Positions 33,832 through 42,903 are shown, counted from the stretch's first letter. The stretch: DNA of 64,000 nucleotides from an uncultured Eubacteriales bacterium (GCA_934402395.1 CAKRTQ010000008.1:51226-115225); one strand, 5' to 3'. Translations and numbers: made by a program. The notes: generated by a model not told the origin, from the sequence alone.

Positions 33832-35067
33832 ATGAAAAAAACTATCGTTTCGGCGGCTGCTTCGGTATTGCTGGCGGTTGCAATGTGCCTGTCATTTTGC
33901 TCATGCGCCGTGCCGGTGAACGCCAACGAGATATCGTCGGACTATTCACGGCGCGTCGGCGCAGCCGGCAATGCGTGCGAAAGCTTTTACGCGCCGCTTT
34001 CAGATTTTTCATTTGCCCTGCTCGGCAGAGCGCTTGATGCGGACGGCGGCAACACGCTTGTATCCCCGTTTTCGGTCGCAATGTGTCTCGGAATGCTGGC
34101 GAACGGGACCGGCGGCGAGACACGCGCTCAGCTTGAGGCGATGTTCGGGACCGATACCGATACGCTCAACAAATCGATGTGCACGCTTTACGACCGCCTG
34201 TGCGGGGATGCGTTCAGGTCGGCTAATTCAATGTGGCTGCGGGAGGGACTGTCGGTAAAGCCGGACTTTTTGCAGACAAATGCCGATTATTACGGTGCGG
34301 ATGTGTTCTCAACGGTATTTGACGAGGCGGCGATAAGGGATATAAATCGCTGGACCGAGAAAAAGACCGGCGGAATGATAAAGGAGCTGATCGAAAGACT
34401 TGACCCGGAAACGTTTGCTGTGCTTGTGAATGCCGTCTGCTTTGAGTCGGAATGGATGTCGGAATACAGTATGAACGATATATCGGACGGTGTGTTCCGC
34501 AACCACGACGGCTCGGAATCGAAGGTGAAAATGCTTTCGTCTGCCGAATACGGCTATATCGCATCGCGCGGATTTGAAGGCTTTGCCAAGGAATACAAGC
34601 CCGCCGACGGCGGCGCGGAGTTCAGCTTTGTGGGACTGATCCCCAAAGATGACCGCGTTGATATTTTTGATTTTGTTCGTTCGCTTGACGGTGCTGCGTG
34701 GAGCGAGGCGTGGGGGGCGAGAGGCGAAAAGGCGGACGTGAAAATTCCCGAGTTCGGCTTTGACTATTCGCTTGAGCTGAATGATGCGCTCAAAGCAATG
34801 GGAGTTACCGATATATTCGACTATGAAAAAGCCGATTTCAGCGGTATAGCCGATATGAAAATGGCGTGTAGCCGCGTTATACACAAAACTCATATCGAGG
34901 TCGACCGCAGCGGCACCCGCGCTGCGGCGGCTACCGCTGCGGTGGTGGACGGCATATCCGAGGGACCGACAAGAAGAGTCGTGCTTGATCGCCCGTTCGT
35001 GTTCATGATAGTTGACAATGCCTCGGGAATACCGCTGTTTGCGGGCGTTGTGACAAATATAAAGTGA
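33832..35067 (+). CDS. Serpin lipoprotein 1
   Basis: A 411-residue serine protease inhibitor of the serpin family with a lipoprotein signal (LAVAMCLSFCSC). Serpin landmarks are LVSPFSVAMCLGMLANGTGGETRAQLEAMF near 80, VNAVCFESEWMSEY near 200, the breach region HKTHIEVDRSGTRAAAATAA near 350, and DRPFVFMIVDNASGIPLFAGVV at the end. Counting from the Gly-Thr hinge, the scissile bond would fall at about Ile-Ser in VVDGI/SEG. The hinge is Ala-rich, as in inhibitory serpins, but Arg replaces the usual Glu at P17. It probably blocks proteases at the cell surface. GGAGG precedes the ATG. Confidence 0.93.
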   Translation: MKKTIVSAAASVLLAVAMCLSFCSCAVPVNANEISSDYSRRVGAAGNACESFYAPLSDFSFALLGRALDADGGNTLVSPFSVAMCLGMLANGTGGETRAQLEAMFGTDTDTLNKSMCTLYDRLCGDAFRSANSMWLREGLSVKPDFLQTNADYYGADVFSTVFDEAAIRDINRWTEKKTGGMIKELIERLDPETFAVLVNAVCFESEWMSEYSMNDISDGVFRNHDGSESKVKMLSSAEYGYIASRGFEGFAKEYKPADGGAEFSFVGLIPKDDRVDIFDFVRSLDGAAWSEAWGARGEKADVKIPEFGFDYSLELNDALKAMGVTDIFDYEKADFSGIADMKMACSRVIHKTHIEVDRSGTRAAAATAAVVDGISEGPTRRVVLDRPFVFMIVDNASGIPLFAGVVTNIK

Positions 35068-35081
35068 TCGGAGAACCGAAA

Positions 35082-36308
35082 ATGAAAAAAAGAACGATGC
35101 TTTCAGCCGCGGCGCTGCTGCTTGCCGCGATAATGTGCATTTCGCTCACCTCGTGCGTGAGCATTTCCGCTGCCGAGTTGTCGGAAGGATATTCGCGGAC
35201 GGCGAAGGACGGGGGCGCGGAGAGCGCGGAGCTTTACACTGCAATGGCTGATCTTGCCTTCAGACTGCTCGGTAAAACGCTTGATCCCGACGGCGGCAAT
35301 TCGCTTATTTCGCCCTATTCGATAGCAATGTGCCTCGGAATGCTTGCCGAGGGCGCCGACGGCGAGACGCGCACGCAGCTTGAGACTCTTCTCGGCATGA
35401 AAAGCGATGCGCTTTCCCGCGCGCTTTATGCCATGAATGCCCGGATATGCGGCAAGGACACTCCGCTTTCGGCTGCCGATTCGGTTTGGGTGCGCGAAGG
35501 ATTCCCCGTAAAGTCCGACTTTCTGCAAAGAAACGCCGACTGGTACGGCGCCGATGTGTTTGCGGCTCCGTTCGATGAAAAGACAGTAAACGATATCAAT
35601 TCATGGTGTGCCGGAAATACCGACGGGATGATAAAGAAAATGATCGATTCCATTCCGGCAGAAACAGTGATGTATCTCATAAATGCCGTTTGCTTTGACG
35701 CTGAGTGGGAGAAAAAGTATGAAAAAAGAGACGTCGTTGACTATCTGTTTTATAACCGCGACGGCAGCGAAAGCTCTGTAAAAATGCTCCGTTCCGAGAA
35801 TGAGACGTTTCTTTCCTCCGATACCTTCCGCGGTTTTGCCAAGGAATACAAGGGCGGTGCATTCAGCTTTGTCGGACTTCTGCCGCAGCAGAGAGACGCC
35901 GATATCCTTGACGCTGCCCGCCGGCTTGACGGTGAGACGTGGCTCCGGCTGTGGTCGACCCGTGCCGGCGGTGCTGTTGCAGGCGTTCCCGAATTCAGAT
36001 ATGACTGTTCGGTGAGCCTTGCGGACGCGCTGAAGTCGCTTGGCGTGACCGATATGTTTGACGAGGCAAGCTCCGATCTCGGCAGGCTTTCGGATGAGCA
36101 TACATATTGCTCCGATGTTATTCATAAGACCTACATCGAGCTTGACCGCAACGGCACACGCGCCGCCGCGCTGACGGGTGCCATTCCCAATGCCATGGCA
36201 ATGCCTGCCGAAGACCGTACCGTCATACTTGACCGCCCGTTCATCTGTATGATAGTGGATAATGTAAGCGGCATGCCGGTATTCATAGGCGTTGTTACGA
36301 CTTTGTGA
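35082..36308 (+). CDS. Serpin lipoprotein 2
   Basis: A 408-residue paralogue of the preceding serpin, 14 bases downstream. It has a signal ending ISLTSC, then SLISPYSIAMCLGMLAEGADGETRTQLETLL, NAVCFDAEW, HKTYIELDRNGTRAAALTGA and DRPFICMIVDNVSGMPVFIGVV. By the same count P1-P1' would be Met-Ala in IPNAM/AMP, similar to alpha-1-antitrypsin (Met-Ser) and suggesting an elastase-like target. The hinge is less uniformly Ala (Leu at P9, Gly at P7), so inhibition is less sure. ATG 35082 is chosen for GGAG and the Lys-rich signal start. Confidence 0.92.
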   Translation: MKKRTMLSAAALLLAAIMCISLTSCVSISAAELSEGYSRTAKDGGAESAELYTAMADLAFRLLGKTLDPDGGNSLISPYSIAMCLGMLAEGADGETRTQLETLLGMKSDALSRALYAMNARICGKDTPLSAADSVWVREGFPVKSDFLQRNADWYGADVFAAPFDEKTVNDINSWCAGNTDGMIKKMIDSIPAETVMYLINAVCFDAEWEKKYEKRDVVDYLFYNRDGSESSVKMLRSENETFLSSDTFRGFAKEYKGGAFSFVGLLPQQRDADILDAARRLDGETWLRLWSTRAGGAVAGVPEFRYDCSVSLADALKSLGVTDMFDEASSDLGRLSDEHTYCSDVIHKTYIELDRNGTRAAALTGAIPNAMAMPAEDRTVILDRPFICMIVDNVSGMPVFIGVVTTL

Positions 36309-36389
36309 CGGACGGTCCGACGGCGTCCGGCATCACGGTGAAAAACGATCACATCGGGCTGCAATTCAACGAATATACACAAATAGGTC

Positions 36390-36418
36390 TTGACCGGTAA
36401 AACGTTTTATGTCATAAT
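36390..36418 (+). promoter_or_regulatory. Promoter for uridine phosphorylase
   Basis: TTGACC (36390-36395) and CATAAT (36413-36418) with 17-base spacing, about 30 bases before the ATG. Confidence 0.6.
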
Positions 36419-36450
36419 ATTGATACAATACGATTCAAGGAGACCGGAAA

Positions 36451-37218
36451 ATGCTTAAAACCAATGACCTTCAGTACCACATAAACTGCCGTCCCGGTGA
36501 TGTCGGCGGCTACTGCATACTGCCCGGAGATCCCGGAAGATGCGAAAAGATCGCCAAATATTTTGATGACCCGCAGCACATCTCGCAGAACCGCGAATAC
36601 AACATATATACCGGGACCATTCTCGGCGAGTCTGTATCGGTGTGTTCGACCGGTATCGGAGGACCTTCAGCCGCGATCGCCGTGGAGGAACTTGCCGCCT
36701 GCGGAGTACACACATTTATACGTATAGGGACCTGCGGCGGAATATCCACCATGGTGCGCGCCGGCGACTGCGTTATTGCCACCGGTGCCGTAAGGCAGGA
36801 GGGGACATCGCGGGAGTATGCTCCCATTGAGTACCCCGCAGTGCCGGATACCGATGTGCTGTTTGCCCTTATCAACTCGGCAAAAAATCTCGGGTATGTT
36901 TATCATACCGGTGTCGTACAGTGCAAGGATTCGTTTTACGGTCAGCACAGTCCAGCCCGTATGCCCGTGGCGGGCGAGCTGCTTGCCAAATGGGAGGCGT
37001 GGAAGCGTCTCGGCGTGCTTGCAAGCGAAATGGAGTCGGCGGCAATATTCACGGTCGGCGCGGCACTCGGTGTGCGTTGCGGCTCGGTATTTCACACAGT
37101 GTGGAATCAGGAGCGCGCAAATCTGGGTCTTGACACCGACGCTGCCGAGACCCACGATACCGATAAGGCAATAAGGGTCGCCGTAGGAGCGATCTCGGAC
37201 ATGATAGCGAACAAGTAA
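36451..37218 (+). CDS. udp: Uridine phosphorylase (nucleoside phosphorylase family)
   Basis: A 255-residue NP-I family enzyme that splits uridine (or a related nucleoside) with phosphate, for salvage. It has [15 protein letters not shown] (phosphate-binding loop) near 22, [14 protein letters not shown] near 70, [12 protein letters not shown] near 92, and [19 protein letters not shown] near 190 with the ribose-binding Glu-Met-Glu. The late [12 protein letters not shown] fits uridine phosphorylase better than purine enzymes. The ribosome binding site is AAGGAGA. It stands alone with its own promoter and terminator. Confidence 0.93.
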   Translation: MLKTNDLQYHINCRPGDVGGYCILPGDPGRCEKIAKYFDDPQHISQNREYNIYTGTILGESVSVCSTGIGGPSAAIAVEELAACGVHTFIRIGTCGGISTMVRAGDCVIATGAVRQEGTSREYAPIEYPAVPDTDVLFALINSAKNLGYVYHTGVVQCKDSFYGQHSPARMPVAGELLAKWEAWKRLGVLASEMESAAIFTVGAALGVRCGSVFHTVWNQERANLGLDTDAAETHDTDKAIRVAVGAISDMIANK

Positions 37219-37258
37219 TGCGATACCGGACTTAAAAACGTCGTTGCTTCAGAAAAAT

Positions 37259-37292
37259 AGGGTTGGTCACGTATGTGAGACAGCCCTTTTTT
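37259..37292 (+). terminator. Terminator of udp
   Basis: AGGGTTG...CAGCCCT with inner GTCAC/GTGAG pairing, followed by TTTTTT. The pairing is imperfect. Confidence 0.6.
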
Positions 37293-37305
37293 CGTTTTCG
37301 TGCGG

Positions 37306-37692
37306 TCAGGATCGCTTTTTTGAACTGAGCTTTTTTATCCCGTCCCTTACCGTTCCTATAAGCCCGCGCGCGCCTGTGACGGTAAGCATCAGCCCGAAAA
37401 GCATTTTCAGCACGCGCGGTTTCGCGGCTGCTGCCGCCACCGTTCCCGCTATCGCGCCGACGGCACCGCCGATGCCGAGCAGCAGTACGCATCCCCATGC
37501 TATATTCCGGCGGCGTATATTGACGGCTGTGGATGCTCCCGCCGCAAAAAGAAAGAAAAACAGATTCAGCGCCTGTGCCGGTGCCTGCTGCATTTCCGCA
37601 GCCAAGGTAAGATAGACGACAAGCAGACCGCCGCTGCCCACACCCATACCCGAAAGCACCGCAACGGCGGCGCCAACGATGATATCAAGCAT
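37306..37692 (-). CDS. TauE/SafE family half-protein, second half
   Basis: A 128-residue membrane protein with about four helices: LDIIVGAAVAVLSGMGVGSGGLLVVYL, MQQAPAQALNLFFFLFAAGA, and a Gly/Ala-rich pair. The GxGSGGLLVxYL motif is the repeated signature of TauE/SafE exporters, which move sulfite, sulfoacetate or other organosulfur anions. It covers one of the two inverted repeats of the usual 250-residue protein. Its ATG follows the TAA of the other half with no gap. It ends in a basic tail (KKLSSKKRS). Confidence 0.85.
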   Translation of the reverse strand: MLDIIVGAAVAVLSGMGVGSGGLLVVYLTLAAEMQQAPAQALNLFFFLFAAGASTAVNIRRRNIAWGCVLLLGIGGAVGAIAGTVAAAAAKPRVLKMLFGLMLTVTGARGLIGTVRDGIKKLSSKKRS

Positions 37693-38172
37693 TTACCGGA
37701 GGCTCCTTACAAGCATCATTATTCCCGAATAAACCGCGACAGCCGAAAATATAAGCCGCAGCAGCTGCGTGTGCAGCCTGTCGAGCAGTAAAGCTCCCAC
37801 GGCACCGCCTATAACTGCGGGAAGAATGAGACCTGCCGCGCCCTCTCCGTGCCAGACGCCGAGCCGAGCGTAGGATATTGCCGATACCGCCGATACCGGC
37901 AGCATGACGGCAAGCGCGGTGGCGTATATATCGCGCGGCGATGTATCCGTGCCGCCCGGCAGTAGCCGCGTTGCCGAGCGGATTATAAGCACGCCGCCTC
38001 CGGCACCTATGAGTCCGTTTATAAAGCCTGCCGCAAGCCCTGCGGCGGCAAGCATCCATGGATTTTTTCCCTTTGCCGCCGTGAAAATGAAACGCCATAC
38101 CGCTCCCCGGCACACGGCGTCCGAATTATTTTGTGATTTCAATTTTTCCTCCGTTGCTTTTTTCTGTTGCAA
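37693..38172 (-). CDS. TauE/SafE family half-protein, first half
   Basis: A 159-residue membrane protein whose core LAAGFINGLIGAGGGVLIIRSATRLL is the TauE/SafE repeat motif GxxxGxGGG. Four helices are visible. With the next gene it forms a two-subunit version of the transporter. The N-terminus MQQKKATEEKLKSQNNSDA is polar and not conserved, so a later start is possible. The gene diverges from ftsK. No substrate gene is linked. Confidence 0.85.
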   Translation of the reverse strand: MQQKKATEEKLKSQNNSDAVCRGAVWRFIFTAAKGKNPWMLAAAGLAAGFINGLIGAGGGVLIIRSATRLLPGGTDTSPRDIYATALAVMLPVSAVSAISYARLGVWHGEGAAGLILPAVIGGAVGALLLDRLHTQLLRLIFSAVAVYSGIMMLVRSLR

Positions 38173-38195
38173 AAAAGCCGAAACAGTGGTATACT
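38167..38195 (+). promoter_or_regulatory. Probable ftsK promoter
   Basis: TTGCAA (38167-38172) and TATACT (38190-38195) with 17-base spacing; TATAAT also occurs at 38197-38202 without a matching -35. The leader is about 80 bases. Confidence 0.5.
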
Positions 38196-38277
38196 ATATA
38201 ATACATAAATATTATCTCAATCCGGACGCGGAAAAATACATTCCGCAGTGCTGCCAGACCGAAAGGACAGACTGTAA

Positions 38278-41241
38278 ATGCCAAACGATAAAAACGATAA
38301 GAAAAATCAAAAAAGTACCGCAGTGCAGAAAAAGGGGACCGAAGCTGTACGTTCGCGTGACCGTGACCGGCGCGCCGGCGGGAAAGCACGCACATCGGGA
38401 ACGCCCGAGCCGGAGCAGCGCCGTATAGATCCGGTGCCCGAATCAACAAGATTTATAAATCAGATACTTCCGTTTGTCTTTATTGTGACGGCGGTGCTTC
38501 TGGCGGCTTTTTTCCTGCTGTCGGGCATTGACGGGGCTGTCGGAACGGTAGGAGTGAAGATACGCGATTTCTTTTGCGGTCTTCTCGGCTGGCCATCGTT
38601 CATAATGCCGCTGATCCTTGTGAATCTTGCGCTCTTCTGGCGCAAATATGTTGACCTTGGCATCGTCAGACCGAAGCTCTGGATGTCACTCGGCTGTGTT
38701 ACCGTGATATCCTCGCTCGTACACGTGTTTTACATTCCGTCGCTGAACCCAACGCACTATAACTGGGCGGACTACGGTGCGTCCATATTCGGCAAGGGCG
38801 AGGCTGTTTCAAACTGGACGCACGGTATACAGCTGAAGGGCGGAGGCTTCATCGGCGGTCTTATCGGCGGGCTGATACGCTCCGCGTTCGGATACGCCGG
38901 TGCGGTGATAATCCTGCTTGCGCTTCTGTTCGTGCTTGCGCTCTGCCTGTTCGGCGTCACGCCGGGCTACCTTATCGACATGGTAAAATACCGTGTTAGA
39001 AAAAACCGTGAGGCAAATGCCGATGTCCGCGAAGAACGCCGCCGCGCCTCGGTCGCCGAAAAGGAGGAGCGCCGCCGCGACAGACAGTCGATAAAGGAGG
39101 AGCGCCGCCGCGCCGCAGTGATCGAGGCGCAGATGATACGCGAGGACCGCGAGGCGGAGCTTGCAGCCCGCCGCGCCGAGCGCGCACGCGCTGCCGCAGA
39201 GGTGAAAAAGCACCATGTGCCGAATTTTGAAGAGCTTATTCCCGGCACGACCGACATCCCCGCACCTGCCGACAGCGATGCGCCGTCCCCCGAGCCTGTG
39301 CTTATCACACCTATGCCGGATGATCCGGTGCCTGCGGCACGCGCCTCGGCAACACGGGCGGAGCCCGACATCGTTCCCGCTCCGGCGGAGAACGTTCAGC
39401 CCGAGGAAGTCCGCAAGACGGAGCCGGAGCCTGTGAGCGATGTGAAAAAGATACCTCCGGTGCGTGAAAAACGCCCGATCGACGATCCTTATGATCTTGA
39501 CAGCATATTCGGGAAGAGCGATGCGCCGGCAGCCGTGCCGGAACCCGCCGCCGATGTTGCGGTAACTCCGGCAGCCGTGCCCGACACGCCTGTCGAGGAT
39601 ACCGGAGAGCTTGAGATAAAGCTCACGGCGATAAGCGACACCGACCACAGCGATGCGGATATCACCGAAGAAAATGCACCTGCGGCTCAGAAGCCTGCGG
39701 AACGTCAGGTCACCGATTATATTTTTCCGCCGGTTGACCTTTTGCATCCCAATACCGCGCCGTCCGATGAGGATGTTGAAACAGAGCTGCGTACCAATGC
39801 GCAGAAGCTCATGGAAACGCTTGCCTCCTTCAATGTAAAGATCAAAAAGATCGAATATTCACGCGGTCCCACGATCACACGCTACGAGCTTTATCCCGAA
39901 GCGGGAACGCGCATCAGGACGATATCCAACCTTGTGGACGATATAGCAATGTCGCTTGCCACGACCGGCGTCCGTATCGAGGCGCCTATACCGAACAAGA
40001 GCGCCGTCGGCGTTGAGGTGCCGAACCGCACGCGTTCGACCGTTTTCATACGCGAGCTTATCGAGTCCGAAATTTTCCGCAATTCAAAGAGCAGCCTTAC
40101 GGCGTGCCTCGGCAAGGATGTTGCCGGCAATATGATAATCTTCGATATCGCCAAAATGCCGCACCTGCTCATTGCCGGTACTACCGGATCGGGTAAATCC
40201 GTGTGCATCAACTGCATAATCATCAGCCTGCTTTACAAGGCGCGCCCCGATGAGGTGCAGCTTATCATGATAGACCCCAAAAAGATCGAAATGAGTATGT
40301 ATTCCGATCTTCCGCACCTCAAGGTCCCGGTCGTTACCGATACAAAGCGCGCCACAGGCACGCTCAATGCGGCGGTAAATGAAATGGATCACCGGTTTGA
40401 GGTGTTTGAGGAGATCGGCGTGCGCGATATTGACGGTTACAACAAGGTCACGGCGGGCGACCCGGAGCATCCTCCGATGCCCAAGATAGTGATAGTTATC
40501 GATGAGCTTGCCGACCTTATGATGACGGCTCCCGACCAGATAGAAACATCCATCTGCCGTTTGGCGCAAAAGGCGCGTGCGGCGGGCATTCATCTGATAA
40601 TCGGTACCCAGCGTCCCTCGGTCGATGTCATCACCGGACTTATCAAGGCTAACGTTCCATCGCGTATCGCATTTACGGTGGCATCGCAGGTCGACAGCCG
40701 GACCATAATCGACATTGCCGGAGCGGAAAAGCTCATAGGCAAGGGCGATATGCTTTACGCGCCGATAGGCTCTCTCAAGCCGCGCCGCGCGCAGGGCGCA
40801 CTGGTCGATGATGAGGAGGTTGCAGCGGTAAACGCCTTTATCAAGAACAACTACGGCTGCGCCGACTACGACGGAGACTTCATTTCCGATATCGACCGCG
40901 AGGCTGAACGCGCCGTTGCGGGCAAAAAGGGCGCCGCGTCAATGGGCGGCGGCGATCTCTCCGGCGGTGCGGCGGCAGCGGGCGGGGATCCGCAGTTCCG
41001 GCAGGCACTCAAGCTTGCGGTCGACAGCGGGACCATTGCAACGTCATATCTGCAAAGAACACTGTCGATCGGTTACGGCAGAGCCGCGAGGCTCATCGAC
41101 CAGATGGCGAAAATGGGCTTTGTATCCGGCATGAACGGCACAAAACCGCGTACGGTCCTGCTTACGCTCCCGCAGTATATGGAGCTTGAAGCAAACGGCG
41201 ATCCGCGGCTTGACGGCGTAATTCCGAAAGAGGAAGAATGA
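38278..41241 (+). CDS. ftsK: FtsK/SpoIIIE family DNA translocase
   Basis: A 987-residue membrane-anchored motor that pumps DNA through the division or sporulation septum. Four N-terminal helices (about 60-240) are followed by a charged linker with many Arg/Glu repeats and Pro/Ala stretches (about 245-470). The motor has an alpha domain near 500, IAGTTGSGKSVCIN (Walker A) near 635, VIVIDELADLMM (Walker B) near 742, and QRPSVDVITGLIKAN. The gamma winged helix (FRQALKLAVDSGTIATSYLQRTLSIGYGRAARLIDQM) is at the end and reads KOPS/SRS sites. The linker is long for SpoIIIE. AAAGGAC precedes the ATG. It has its own promoter. Confidence 0.95.
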   Translation: MPNDKNDKKNQKSTAVQKKGTEAVRSRDRDRRAGGKARTSGTPEPEQRRIDPVPESTRFINQILPFVFIVTAVLLAAFFLLSGIDGAVGTVGVKIRDFFCGLLGWPSFIMPLILVNLALFWRKYVDLGIVRPKLWMSLGCVTVISSLVHVFYIPSLNPTHYNWADYGASIFGKGEAVSNWTHGIQLKGGGFIGGLIGGLIRSAFGYAGAVIILLALLFVLALCLFGVTPGYLIDMVKYRVRKNREANADVREERRRASVAEKEERRRDRQSIKEERRRAAVIEAQMIREDREAELAARRAERARAAAEVKKHHVPNFEELIPGTTDIPAPADSDAPSPEPVLITPMPDDPVPAARASATRAEPDIVPAPAENVQPEEVRKTEPEPVSDVKKIPPVREKRPIDDPYDLDSIFGKSDAPAAVPEPAADVAVTPAAVPDTPVEDTGELEIKLTAISDTDHSDADITEENAPAAQKPAERQVTDYIFPPVDLLHPNTAPSDEDVETELRTNAQKLMETLASFNVKIKKIEYSRGPTITRYELYPEAGTRIRTISNLVDDIAMSLATTGVRIEAPIPNKSAVGVEVPNRTRSTVFIRELIESEIFRNSKSSLTACLGKDVAGNMIIFDIAKMPHLLIAGTTGSGKSVCINCIIISLLYKARPDEVQLIMIDPKKIEMSMYSDLPHLKVPVVTDTKRATGTLNAAVNEMDHRFEVFEEIGVRDIDGYNKVTAGDPEHPPMPKIVIVIDELADLMMTAPDQIETSICRLAQKARAAGIHLIIGTQRPSVDVITGLIKANVPSRIAFTVASQVDSRTIIDIAGAEKLIGKGDMLYAPIGSLKPRRAQGALVDDEEVAAVNAFIKNNYGCADYDGDFISDIDREAERAVAGKKGAASMGGGDLSGGAAAAGGDPQFRQALKLAVDSGTIATSYLQRTLSIGYGRAARLIDQMAKMGFVSGMNGTKPRTVLLTLPQYMELEANGDPRLDGVIPKEEE

Positions 41242-41404
41242 GCAAAAAATAAACGCACGGAGCCTTTTCCGCTTATATCCGCGTCATAGCCGCAATATCC
41301 GAGCCGGGCGGACACTTGGGATGCTGATGAAGATATCGTTTGATCTCCACCCAACCTTTTGGCGGCAAAAACAGTCGTAATATCAGAGCATGGGGGTGAT
41401 GTGC

Positions 41405-41644
41405 ATGGATATTCACGGCTGCGGCATCAATATCGCGGAGCGTGTTAAAAAATACAGGACCGATAATGAGCTGTCGCAACGCAGGTTCGGAAGTCTTGTC
41501 GGCGTGACAGGTCAGGCTGTATGCAAATGGGAGTCGGGGGAGTGCTATCCCGACATAACGCTTCTTCCTGTTCTTGCATATATCATCGGGTGCAATATCG
41601 ACGATTTTTTCGGAGCTGCCGATATCAATGTGACCGTAAGGTAA
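41405..41644 (+). CDS. Small Xre-family DNA-binding protein
   Basis: A 79-residue protein that is almost entirely a helix-turn-helix of the Cro/C1 type: NIAERVKKYRTDNELSQRRFGSLVGVTGQAVCKWESGECYPDITLLPVLAYIIGCNIDDFFG. The motif LSQ...VTGQAVCKWE is the usual recognition unit. ATG 41405 is chosen over 41390 and 41399 since GGGGGTGAT lies before it. It has no clear partner; a dimerisation or sensor domain is lacking. A hairpin terminator follows 3 bases after the stop. It probably regulates genes elsewhere or the nearby alcohol dehydrogenase. Confidence 0.85.
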   Translation: MDIHGCGINIAERVKKYRTDNELSQRRFGSLVGVTGQAVCKWESGECYPDITLLPVLAYIIGCNIDDFFGAADINVTVR

Positions 41645-41647
41645 TAA

Positions 41648-41693
41648 GAAGGTCCGTTTCTGACGCGCTTATGCGCGGCAGAAACGGACCTTC
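41648..41693. terminator. Bidirectional terminator between the Xre gene and the alcohol dehydrogenase
   Basis: GAAGGTCCGTTTCTG (41648-41662) pairs perfectly with 41679-41693, with an inner CGCGC/GCGCG stem. Confidence 0.85.
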
Positions 41694-41729
41694 AGAAATT
41701 TTGTTTTTTTACATCCGTTTTTTTCGTGC

Positions 41730-42839
41730 TTATTTTCCGAAATGCCTGTGATATATCTCAAGCTTTTCTTCGTCCGAAAGGACGTACGGGCTGTTTGTGT
41801 AGTTCTTTGCGCCCTTGATGAGGTCAACGCGCTCGGCGATCTCCGCATCGGTGAAGTGAAGATCGACCGCCGCGAGCGCGGGCAGATATTCGGCAAGCAG
41901 ACGCGGCTTTGTGCCGAGTCCGGCAGCAAATTCCGCGATAAGAGCCGCGCCATCGGGGTTTTTCTGGTTGTATTCGATGTAATCGCCGTGAAATACCGCG
42001 CAGGCTCTGCCGTGCGGAATGCCGTCAAGCAGAGTCAGGCTGTAACCGAGCGGATGCGGAAAGCCTGTTCCCGTTATGCTTATTGCGGCTCCCGCGGCGC
42101 AGGATGCGTATGCGAGCGCATCGCGCATTTCGTCGGTGTAGCTGTCGGGATATTCCGATATCACATCCCATATCGCGCTGCCGGCATAAAGAGCCAGCAT
42201 GCGCGAGAGGGCATCCGATCGCGGTGAAAGATAGGATTCCATCGCGTGCGCCATTGCGTCAAGCGCGGTGCTTATCGTGCTTTCGCGTCCCACCGACGAT
42301 GTGTATGAAGGATCAAGAAATGCCACGCGCGCCCATGCGCCGCGTCCCGCGTATGTTTTTTTGTGCCGTCCGTCGGGCAGGGTTAGGACCGAATAAGGAT
42401 TTGCCTCGCTTCCGGTCCCCGCAGTGGTTGGAATAAGCACGAGAGGAAGCGGTTCGTGCGCGAGAGCTGACGGATCGAAGATATCAGTCTGCGCTATGCT
42501 GCTGTTGGCGGCAAATGCCGCTGCCGCTTTTGCGGTATCCATTGCCGAGCCGCCGCCGATGCCGATGACGAAATCGGCGTGACAGGCAGCCGTGCGGCAG
42601 CCGATATCATATGCCGATGAAAGCGGAGGGTTCGGCAGTGCGCCGTCGAATATGTCGTATGCCGTGCCGAGCGCATCGAGGGCTGCGGTCACATCGCCGA
42701 GCGCGCCGGATGCGGCAGCTCCGTGCCTTCCGCACACTATTGCTGCGTGCCTGCCGAGACCGAGCTCGCGGCGGTTCGCGCCGATACAGCCGCGTCCCGA
42801 AATAATTTTTACCGGTATATCGACCGAGAATTTCATCAT
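41730..42839 (-). CDS. Iron-containing alcohol dehydrogenase
   Basis: A 369-residue group III alcohol dehydrogenase. The NAD(P)-binding GIGGGSAMDTAKA (near 90) and PLPLVLIPTTAGTGSEANPYSVL (near 130), and the iron-ligand region LDAMAHAMESYL with GFPHPLGYSLTLLDGIPHG are all present, giving the Asp and three His ligands. Substrate could be butanol, 1,3-propanediol, glycerol or a sugar-derived alcohol. ATG 42839 (MMKFSVDIPVKIISGRG) is chosen; upstream in-frame codons run through a hairpin. AAGGAAAGGA lies 12 bases before it, and a 15-bp hairpin ends close to that site. Confidence 0.9.
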   Translation of the reverse strand: MMKFSVDIPVKIISGRGCIGANRRELGLGRHAAIVCGRHGAAASGALGDVTAALDALGTAYDIFDGALPNPPLSSAYDIGCRTAACHADFVIGIGGGSAMDTAKAAAAFAANSSIAQTDIFDPSALAHEPLPLVLIPTTAGTGSEANPYSVLTLPDGRHKKTYAGRGAWARVAFLDPSYTSSVGRESTISTALDAMAHAMESYLSPRSDALSRMLALYAGSAIWDVISEYPDSYTDEMRDALAYASCAAGAAISITGTGFPHPLGYSLTLLDGIPHGRACAVFHGDYIEYNQKNPDGAALIAEFAAGLGTKPRLLAEYLPALAAVDLHFTDAEIAERVDLIKGAKNYTNSPYVLSDEEKLEIYHRHFGK

Positions 42840-42862
42840 GTTTATGACCATTCCTTTCCTTG

Positions 42863-42903
42863 CGTTTGCACCTTCGGGATATCTGCCGCCGAAGGTGCAA
42901 ACG
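42863..42903 (-). promoter_or_regulatory. Perfect 15-bp hairpin at the ribosome binding site of the alcohol dehydrogenase
   Basis: CGTTTGCACCTTCGG (42863-42877) pairs perfectly with 42889-42903 over an 11-base loop. On the mRNA the 3' arm ends only a few bases before AAGGAAAGGA. There is no T tract. It could be a leader control element or an mRNA stabiliser. The gap 42840-43222 also holds a GTGACCGTCAC palindrome (42972-42982) and the cdaA promoter; no gene is seen. Confidence 0.65.
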
